This document shows, piece by piece, positions 33,232-38,624 of a stretch of DNA of 38,624 bases (position 1 is the first letter of the stretch; each line of letters starts with the position of its first letter). The notes under the pieces are model-generated. The model had not been told where the DNA came from. It was given only the letters and a program-made list of their open reading frames with translations, and did not search any database. The position numbers and the translations under genes were made by a program. The stretch covers positions 1-38,624 of the forward strand of contig DASYJY010000015.1 in assembly GCA_035995985.1 (NCBI GenBank), read 5' to 3'. The DNA is from JADGNZ01 sp035995985. Its GTDB lineage: Bacteria; Acidobacteriota; Thermoanaerobaculia; Gp7-AA8.

Positions 33232-33440
33232 CAGGCAGGGACGAGGGACGAGGGTAGGGCGCCGGTGCGCATTGTCATGAACGTGAGGATCGTCGCGACG
33301 CTCCCGGTTGCGCGCGAAGGCGCGCTTGCCAATCCAGCCCCGCGCTCAGCGCGGGGAAACGGACGTTGGCTGAATTTGTGGCCGCGGAGGCGGCCACCAC
33401 AAAACGGGCGGCGCGCCTACGAGCGCGACGGACCCTGCGT
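33232..33440. repeat. half AGGGACGAGGG repeat and second AATCCAGCCCCGCGCT copy
   Basis: In the 294-bp gap 33152-33445, an AGGGACGAGGGACGAGGG half copy (from 33237) of the 28778 family is followed by the second copy of the GC-rich family (about 33308-33412; AATCCAGCCCCGCGCTCAGC at 33331-33350, then TTTGTGGCCGCGGAGGCGGC). No gene is seen. The GCS-like gene promoter must lie in this gap. Confidence 0.75.
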
Positions 33441-33445
33441 CCCTG

Positions 33446-35104
33446 CTAATACGTAAAACTAACCGTCGCCTTCGTAACACCCGGCGGTAGCGTCAACGCC
33501 AGGTTCGGGCTGAACGCGTAAAACGGCCGCAGATCGATCTCATTGCTGAGGATGGTGCTGCCCGATATGCCGCATCGGTCGCCGGTGGCGAGCAGGCGCT
33601 CGACCGGCTTGCGGACGCGCATGTCGGGATAGAGCGTCGCGATCTCCTGCCGTTGCGCGCCGTACGCCTTCTCCTGATAGGTCTTCGTCATCGACGTCTC
33701 CGCCAGCTCTTCCTTCGTCAGGCGGGTGTTCACGTCGTATGCGTAGGTCACGTTCGCTTCCCACTCCGCGTGCGGCGAGCCCTGCACGGTCGGGCCGGTG
33801 TAGCTGCCGCGAATCTTTAGCGCCGACAGTTGATCGTTCGCGTACGACGGAGCGGCGGTCATGGTGATCACGTCGTTGCAGCCGGCGGCGTTCTGGTAGA
33901 CGACCTGCTGGCCTGCGATGCGGTTCTGCGCGTCGAACAGGTAGTGCGACGTGTACTTCTGGCCGTCGATGACCTGGTCTTCGCGATCCAGCAGCCAGAT
34001 GTCTCCCGCGCGATGCGCCGCGAAGAGCAGCACATCGCCGCCGGTCGGCGAGACGATCTTCTCCAGATAGTCCGCGCCCTGCACGTAGCGGATTTCACTG
34101 CGCCATCCCTGAATCACATCGCCGCTGTACGTCCACCCTTCAGCCTTGCGCGCTTCCTGCACCTGGCGCTGGCGCGCCGGCGTGTAGCGAAGCGCCTCGA
34201 GCATCGTGCCGGTGAAGAGACACGGCAGCGAATCGTTCTTTGCGAAGCGATTGTCGGCGTAGTACGTCGCCCGCGTCGCCGTCGCGCCGTCGCCGCACGG
34301 GCGCGAGTTCCACGGCGCCTGCGACGTCAGATATGGACCGTGCCAGCAGTGCGGACACCAGAGCGCACCGATCGGAAGACGCCAGCCGCAGAACGGGCAG
34401 ACGATCTTGGTCTTCATATCCGACATCTCGCTGTCGATGCCGAGGATGCGCTGGTCGGCCGACGACTTGGCGGTGGCATCGGGCTCCAGCTCTTCGTAGC
34501 GGTGGAAGCGTTCCGAGGCCTTGGCGAGATCGCCGAGGTGTTCGTAGACAACAGCCTGGTTGAAGACGGCGGCGGGATCCGTGGGACGCTGCTGTTCCGC
34601 GTCCTGGAAGAGTTTCAGCGCCGCGGCGAGATCGCCTTTTCCGAAGAGAAAGCGCCCGCGGGTGAAGATGCTGGTGTACTCCTCGTCGGCCTGCCGTTTT
34701 TTCTGCAGCTCGCGCTCGAACTCGAGATCGAGTTGCAGCTTGGCCACGAGCGCCTTCTCCGCCCCATTCGGAAACAGCTGGTTGTATCGATCGACCTTCG
34801 CCTGAGCCTCGGAGAACCGTCCCACGCGCGCGAGCAGGACGCCCATGTTGTACAGCACGCCCGGAACGTCCGGTTGCAGCGCGTCCGCCTTCGCGTAGTT
34901 CGTGTACGCGGCCGCGTAGTCCTTCCGGTCGGCGAACTTTTTTCCAAAGTAGACCGCTTTGACGAACTCCTCGCTCGGCGGCATGGCCGCAGCCGCGGCA
35001 GGCTGCGGAGCGGGAGCTGGCGTTGGCGTCTGGCCGAAAAGGCTTTCAGAAAGGCAGAAGGCAGAAAGCAGAAAGCAGAAATTCGCCACAATCCAGATTC
35101 TCAT
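33446..35104 (-). CDS. secreted TPR and zinc-ribbon protein with repeat-coded signal peptide
   Basis: The protein has 552 residues. The signal peptide (1-25; FCFLLSAFCLSESLFG) is encoded by the CAGAAAGC palindromic repeat. Tetratricopeptide-type helices lie at about 45-205. A zinc ribbon has Cys236/239 and Cys250/253. The rest (about 265-552) is beta-rich and unrecognised. The start at 35104 was chosen because upstream in-frame sequence is repeat DNA or the neighbouring gene. It probably acts in the periplasm or at the cell surface, following the 35134 gene on the same strand. Confidence 0.75.
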   Translation of the reverse strand: MRIWIVANFCFLLSAFCLSESLFGQTPTPAPAPQPAAAAAMPPSEEFVKAVYFGKKFADRKDYAAAYTNYAKADALQPDVPGVLYNMGVLLARVGRFSEAQAKVDRYNQLFPNGAEKALVAKLQLDLEFERELQKKRQADEEYTSIFTRGRFLFGKGDLAAALKLFQDAEQQRPTDPAAVFNQAVVYEHLGDLAKASERFHRYEELEPDATAKSSADQRILGIDSEMSDMKTKIVCPFCGWRLPIGALWCPHCWHGPYLTSQAPWNSRPCGDGATATRATYYADNRFAKNDSLPCLFTGTMLEALRYTPARQRQVQEARKAEGWTYSGDVIQGWRSEIRYVQGADYLEKIVSPTGGDVLLFAAHRAGDIWLLDREDQVIDGQKYTSHYLFDAQNRIAGQQVVYQNAAGCNDVITMTAAPSYANDQLSALKIRGSYTGPTVQGSPHAEWEANVTYAYDVNTRLTKEELAETSMTKTYQEKAYGAQRQEIATLYPDMRVRKPVERLLATGDRCGISGSTILSNEIDLRPFYAFSPNLALTLPPGVTKATVSFTY

Positions 35105-35145
35105 TTCTGCTTTCTGCCCTCTGATTTCTGCCTTCACTTCAGCAG
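35036..35145. repeat. AGGCAGAAAGCAGAAA palindromic repeat
   Basis: CAGAAGGCAGAAAGCAGAAA (about 35056-35075) faces CATTTCTGCTTTCTGCCCTC and ATTTCTGCCTTC (35103-35135) as inverted copies. The left arm is inside the signal-peptide codons of the TPR gene (minus strand), the right arm covers its ribosome-binding region and the stop codon of the preceding gene. The junction of both genes is thus built from one repeat. Confidence 0.8.
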
Positions 35146-36399
35146 TCCCTCGATCATGGAGCTGAGCCACATCTGCTGCTGTTCGGTCGGCGACGACGTC
35201 GCCAGCAACGCGTAAAGCGCGTGGCGTTTCTGCTGGTCGGACGCCGCGTTGTCGCGCAGCACACGCTCGGGTTCGGCGACGCCGGGATCGAAGATGACGT
35301 CCGCCGCATTCTTCGGAGCCCAATGCGGAGTGATGTCGCTGCCGAAGAGTTTCGCCGCGACTGCGACGCGATCACTCTCTTTTTTCGCGCCATTCGCCGC
35401 CGCCACGAGCCGGCTCTTCGCGCCCGAGCCGACGATGATCGAGCGCAGGTTCGAGAGCAGCTGGATGCGTTGCGTACACGCCTCCAGCACCTGCGCCTTG
35501 ACCGCCTCGTCGCCGATGTCGCTGCTGACTTTGAGCACGTTCTGAATCCGCTGCGACTCGTAGCTGACGAACGCATCCGCGACATCCTCGGGCGCAGGAA
35601 GGTCGGGTTCATCGGCGATGACCGGCAGCGGCTCGGCAGCAACCTGAACGACCGGCTGCGGCGCCGGAGCGGGAGCAGGCTGTGGCGGCTCAGAAGGAGT
35701 CGTCGATGACGGCGCCGGAGTTGGCGTGGCTGCCACGACCTCCGCCGGCGGCGTGATCCCCGGCAACGCGATATCGACCAGCGGCAAATCGAGCGACGTC
35801 ACGGTCGACGGCGTCAAATCGACCGCTTTCGTGATCTGCAAATCGTCTGGCGAATTCGACGATGCCGCCGCCACCGGCGCGGGCATCGACACCATCTTCG
35901 GCCCGCCGATCAACGGCGTCGCGCTGAGCGTCGGAGCGATGTTGCGCATTACTTCGGAATCGGGCAACGCCTTCGCGTCGATCAACCGTTCGCGAACCCG
36001 TTGCCGAACCTCCTCCGCATCGCGCAGCTGCTGCGTCCTCGCCTCCTCGGACAGAAAATTCGGACTGGCCTTCTCCACCGTCATGTCGCAGTGACACGTT
36101 CCGAACTTGTCGGCCTGCCACCAGTCGCGACGCTGCCCGCGCATGTACTCGACGACGCTCACATTGCGTTTGAACTGCGCGTCGCGCGCGCGTTCGCAAG
36201 ACGCCATCGATGCGAACTGGTTGGTGCCATACAGCTCGAGGAAATCGCGCGACTCCGGCCGGAACAGTTGCACGTGGAAATGAAACGTCTCGCACGGCTT
36301 ACCGGCCGCCGAGGCCACGGGAGGGCAGAGGAGCGGCTGCGCGAGCGCGGGGCCGAGGCCCGCCGCGATAAGAGCCGTAGCGATAAAAAGGACGCGCAT
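35134..36399 (-). CDS. secreted protein with Pro-rich linker, unknown function
   Basis: The protein has 421 residues with a signal peptide (1-20, ending ALA-Q). The N-terminal domain (about 21-140) has several cysteines (CPP, CETF, CERARD, CHCD), likely disulfide-bonded. A Pro/Ala/Thr-rich linker (about 225-260) leads to a helical C-terminal domain (about 265-421). I do not recognise the family. The last codons and the stop overlap the AGGCAGAAA repeat. It is upstream of the TPR gene and divergent from the Spy-like gene (84-bp gap). Confidence 0.7.
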   Translation of the reverse strand: MRVLFIATALIAAGLGPALAQPLLCPPVASAAGKPCETFHFHVQLFRPESRDFLELYGTNQFASMASCERARDAQFKRNVSVVEYMRGQRRDWWQADKFGTCHCDMTVEKASPNFLSEEARTQQLRDAEEVRQRVRERLIDAKALPDSEVMRNIAPTLSATPLIGGPKMVSMPAPVAAASSNSPDDLQITKAVDLTPSTVTSLDLPLVDIALPGITPPAEVVAATPTPAPSSTTPSEPPQPAPAPAPQPVVQVAAEPLPVIADEPDLPAPEDVADAFVSYESQRIQNVLKVSSDIGDEAVKAQVLEACTQRIQLLSNLRSIIVGSGAKSRLVAAANGAKKESDRVAVAAKLFGSDITPHWAPKNAADVIFDPGVAEPERVLRDNAASDQQKRHALYALLATSSPTEQQQMWLSSMIEGLLK

Positions 36400-36483
36400 A
36401 GCAGCGGATCGACCGACCGGGATTATACGTTCAACGTTCCCCTGCCGCCGTCGTAACTCCTCCAGTCAACCAAGGAGATTCAC

Positions 36484-36942
36484 ATGAAGAAACGCACACT
36501 CATTTTCTCAATCGCAGCGATCGTCATCGTCCTCGCCGCGGTGCCGTTCGCGATGGCGCAGCACATGCGCGGTAAGCATCACGGCCACGGCGGCATGATG
36601 TTCGGTCTGGAGCGCGCCAAATCCGCCCTCGGACTTTCCGATCAGCAGTCTGCCGACATCAAACAGATCTTCACCGACCTCAAAACGCAGAACGAGCCGC
36701 TTCGCGCTTCGATGCGCGGCGGACGTCAGGCTATCGCGCAGGTCCTGCTCGCCAATCCGAACGACATCGCCGGCGCGCAGGCGCTGCTCGACAAACAGAT
36801 CGACGCCGAGCGTCAGATGAAGCACAACGCGCTCGCCGCCGCATCGAAGGCACTCAACGTGCTCACTCCTGACCAGCGCACCAAGGCCTCGGCATTCCTG
36901 CAGCAGCGCATGGCGAAACAGCAAGACGATTCACACAGATAA
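36484..36942 (+). CDS. Spy/ZraP-like periplasmic protein with His-rich N-terminus
   Basis: The protein has 152 residues with a signal peptide (about 1-25, ending AMA). The mature N-terminus is QHMRGKHHGHGGMM, rich in His and Met, a likely metal site. Two LTxxQ-type motifs (LGLSDQQ near 57-63, LTPDQR near 127-132) place it with the Spy/CpxP/ZraP chaperone-sensor family. AAGGAG stands 6-7 nt before the ATG. The sigma gene follows after 8 nt. It could buffer metal or protect periplasmic proteins, and may feed the downstream sigma system. Confidence 0.85.
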   Translation: MKKRTLIFSIAAIVIVLAAVPFAMAQHMRGKHHGHGGMMFGLERAKSALGLSDQQSADIKQIFTDLKTQNEPLRASMRGGRQAIAQVLLANPNDIAGAQALLDKQIDAERQMKHNALAAASKALNVLTPDQRTKASAFLQQRMAKQQDDSHR

Positions 36943-36950
36943 GTAGGAAG

Positions 36951-37610
36951 ATGATGAGCACCTTGCCGATGTTCGAGGGAGCCGGCGCCGGCTCCCTCGG
37001 CTTCGATCGGCTGGCTTTCGGTGTGGAGAAGGCGCCGACGAGAAGCGCGACAAACGAAGACCCGATCGAGGCGCGAGCAATCGCCGCCGTCAAAACCGGC
37101 GACGCCGCCGCGTACGATTACCTCGTCTCGAAATACATGAAGCGGGTGGTCTCGATCGCGTGGGGCGTCGTCCGCAACGCGGCCGATGCCGAGGATCTGG
37201 CGCAGGAGGCGTTCGTGAAGGCGTTCCAAACGATCGGCCGTTTCAAAACCGGCGAACCGTTCGGACCCTGGATCTACCGCATCGTCACGAACCTCGGCCT
37301 CGACGTGATGAAGCACCGCAAACGCTTCCGCCACGAAGAGATCACCGACGCCGCGCCAGCCGAACGCCGCGACCGCGCCGACCTGCCGGCCATCTCGAAC
37401 GAACTGGCGGAACGGATCGATCGCGGCATCGAGTCGCTGCCGGAAATGCAAGGGATGGTGGCGCGCCTCTACCTCGTCGAAGAGTTCGGCCATGCCGAGA
37501 TCGCAACGATGACAGGCCTCAGCGAAGGGACGGTGCGCTCGCATCTGTCGCTCGCCCGAGGCAAACTGAAAGAAAAACTGGCGGACCTGCACGGAGGCAG
37601 CAATGACTGA
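36951..37610 (+). CDS. ECF-type RNA polymerase sigma factor
   Basis: The protein has up to 219 residues. Region sigma2 (about 55-115, with AEDLAQEAFVKAF) and sigma4 (about 165-212, with a GHAEIATMTGLSEGTVRSHL helix-turn-helix) are clear; sigma3 is absent, as in ECF factors. Tandem ATGs at 36951 and 36954 both follow AGGA; the second has the better spacing. The first 45 residues are an extra leader, part of it coded by a perfect 26-bp palindrome (36974-36999). It overlaps the anti-sigma gene by 8 bp. Confidence 0.9.
   Translation: MMSTLPMFEGAGAGSLGFDRLAFGVEKAPTRSATNEDPIEARAIAAVKTGDAAAYDYLVSKYMKRVVSIAWGVVRNAADAEDLAQEAFVKAFQTIGRFKTGEPFGPWIYRIVTNLGLDVMKHRKRFRHEEITDAAPAERRDRADLPAISNELAERIDRGIESLPEMQGMVARLYLVEEFGHAEIATMTGLSEGTVRSHLSLARGKLKEKLADLHGGSND
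36974..36999. repeat. perfect 26-bp palindrome in the sigma-factor leader
   Basis: CGAGGGAGCCGGC (36974-36986) is followed directly by its reverse complement (36987-36999). It begins 20 nt after the second ATG of the sigma gene and encodes Phe-Glu-Gly-Ala-Gly-Ala-Gly-Ser. In mRNA it would be a very stable hairpin just after initiation, unless transcription or translation actually starts downstream of it. Confidence 0.85.
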
Positions 37611-37926
37611 CAACGACAACTTCCTCGATCGCCTGCGCGCCGACGCGCGGCAACTCCGCTACGAACCGGACGAGATGATGTCCGCCCGCATCGCGGCGCG
37701 CGTCCGCGGACGCATCGCCGCTGAATCGCAAACAGGCATCGCCCAGGTCCTGGCGCGCTGGTTCCGTCCCGTCGTAGCATCGCTGGCCACGCTCGCGCTC
37801 GTAGCAACCCTCGGCATACAGTGGGCCGAGCAATCACAAAACGCGTCGCAGGCATCGCTCGATACGATGACCAGCACGCAAACAGTCGACATCTCAGTCG
37901 GAGGGGATACGTTCAGTGTCGAGTAA
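37603..37926 (+). CDS. membrane-anchored anti-sigma factor candidate
   Basis: The protein has 107 residues: a cytoplasmic N-terminal part (about 1-50) with an Asp/Arg-rich helix, one membrane segment (about 54-72) and a short outer tail. It overlaps the sigma gene by 8 bp and the next gene by 11 bp. The size, topology and position match short anti-sigma factors such as CnrY; no zinc (HxxxCxxC) motif is present. The role is inferred from context. Confidence 0.75.
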   Translation: MTDNDNFLDRLRADARQLRYEPDEMMSARIAARVRGRIAAESQTGIAQVLARWFRPVVASLATLALVATLGIQWAEQSQNASQASLDTMTSTQTVDISVGGDTFSVE

Positions 37927-38320
37927 CACCCGCACCGCGGCCATCGCGGTCGTCGTCGTCGCGTTCCTGGCCGGCATCCTCGTCGGCGTGGCCGGCGACC
38001 ATCTCTACCTGATCCGTAGCGGACGCCTCTCCCCCCGCCACGCCTCCTCCCGCTTCGCCGCCGACCGCATGACCGACCGCCTCACGAAAGAGCTGAACCT
38101 CTCGCCGCAACAAAAGACGCAAGTCCAACAAATCATCGAACGCCACCGCGCGAAAATCGACGCAACGATGGCCAACGTCCGCCCGCAAGTCCGTCAGGAA
38201 GTCGAGGCAACGAACGCGGAGATTGAGACGGTGCTCACGCCTGAGCAGAAGACGAAGTTCGCGGATTTGCGGATGAGGATCGGGGCAAGACGACGGGATC
38301 GCAACTCAGCGCGTCAGTAA
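37916..38320 (+). CDS. Spy/CnrX-like periplasmic sensor candidate
   Basis: The protein has 134 residues from a GTG start. An N-terminal membrane anchor (about 8-28) precedes a four-helix domain with LTxxQ-like motifs (LNLSPQQ near 60-66, LTPEQK near 101-106), as in Spy, ZraP and CnrX. In CnrX-type systems such a protein binds metal and loosens the anti-sigma factor. Here it overlaps the anti-sigma gene by 11 bp and the genes are in order sigma, anti-sigma, sensor. The specific ligand is unknown; the C-terminal tail is Arg-rich. Confidence 0.8.
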   Translation: MSSNTRTAAIAVVVVAFLAGILVGVAGDHLYLIRSGRLSPRHASSRFAADRMTDRLTKELNLSPQQKTQVQQIIERHRAKIDATMANVRPQVRQEVEATNAEIETVLTPEQKTKFADLRMRIGARRRDRNSARQ

Positions 38321-38470
38321 CAGGCTGTCACTCCCTGCATACGTCGGCGAAGCCGGCATAAGAACCGGAGCCCATGCTTTCAAGCGTGGGGCCGCGGAAG
38401 TTCAATTATCGAGAGTCCGCTTGAGCGGGCGAAAGAACGGATTCTTGAAGCGTTGAACTAGACTGCTGTA
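38321..38470. other. gap before the last gene
   Basis: I see no gene or clear terminator here. A GGAGCCCATGCTTTCAAGC to GCGTGGGGCC stretch (38368-38393) can pair weakly. Composition becomes lower in G+C toward the right edge. Confidence 0.4.
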
Positions 38471-38624
38471 ATGACTGATCGACCAAGCGAGGAACCGATC
38501 GTCGATATTGCAGAACAGATGTTCTGGGACGAGGTGGTAAGGCTCCTGACCGGGCAGGTGAAGCAGGCAACAAGAGCGATTGAACTTTGCCTGAGTGAGG
38601 ACTTATGGGAACCGGCCTTGGTTT
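38471..38624 (+). CDS. unknown protein, 5' part only
   Basis: An ATG at 38471 opens a frame that runs to the edge without a stop (51 codons, beginning MTDRPSEEPIVDIAEQMFWD). The visible part is acidic and helical with no recognisable motif. A weak ribosome-binding site is seen at best. The lower G+C and rare codons (AGA, TTA) differ from the preceding genes, so it may begin a region of different origin. Confidence 0.5.
   Translation, partial: MTDRPSEEPIVDIAEQMFWDEVVRLLTGQVKQATRAIELCLSEDLWEPALV

Overview
The window (about 38.6 kb, roughly 60% G+C or a little above) looks like chromosome from an Acidobacteriota-type bacterium, probably near Thermoanaerobaculia/Vicinamibacteria. The pointers are a VWFA-related protein of the acidobacterial type (9731), an OmpW-like barrel, a fused KipI-KipA protein, FHA-GAF-cyclase and NtrY/NtrC-like signalling, and many secreted proteins of unknown function. 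The taxonomic call is inference from gene style; no rRNA is present. Nearly all of the DNA is genes with short gaps. Many of the gaps carry dispersed palindromic repeats of several families.

Layout. 1-3.2 kb: end of a MacB-type ABC permease, then a sigma-54 response regulator and a PAS histidine kinase. 3.2-7.6 kb: a secreted protein, a SAM methyltransferase, a short-chain dehydrogenase and a secreted possible metal-binding protein. 7.6-9.0 kb: tRNA-Pro(CGG) with a 1-kb element inserted at its 3' end. The element is bounded by 21-bp direct repeats, carries paired arm-like repeats near each end and two small genes, and has pushed the tRNA's terminator 1 kb away. 9.0-13.7 kb: OmpW-like protein, VWFA protein, pxpB-pxpC fusion and an RNB exoribonuclease. 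13.7-17.6 kb (minus strand): a chain of lytic transglycosylase, small membrane protein, PanD-like protein without its processing serine, membrane-anchored protein and polytopic membrane protein. 17.8-20.3 kb: RlpA-like protein, a receiver-less histidine kinase with a probable ATT start, an S51-like protein without its serine, and a small conserved protein behind clpC. 20.3-23.4 kb: lolD-clpC.

23.4-24.2 kb is the most unusual stretch. Seventeen uninterrupted 21-bp units, most containing a TGTC-N5-GACA-like dyad, fill the divergent gap between lolD-clpC and a small coiled-coil/winged-helix gene, which suggests an operator array. 24.2-33.2 kb: FHA-GAF-cyclase, an active/inactive M16 peptidase pair, deoxynucleoside kinase, panB, panC and a GCS-like protein. 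33.4-36.4 kb: two secreted proteins, one with a signal peptide written in a dispersed palindromic repeat. 36.5-38.3 kb: an envelope-stress or metal module (Spy-like protein, ECF sigma, membrane anti-sigma, second Spy/CnrX-like protein). A truncated unknown gene begins at 38471.

Three themes deserve attention: the helically phased 21-bp array with its neighbouring DNA-binding protein; the integrase-less tRNA-Pro element; and palindromic repeats that have become coding sequence, supplying stop codons, a C-terminus, a loop of a membrane protein and a signal peptide.
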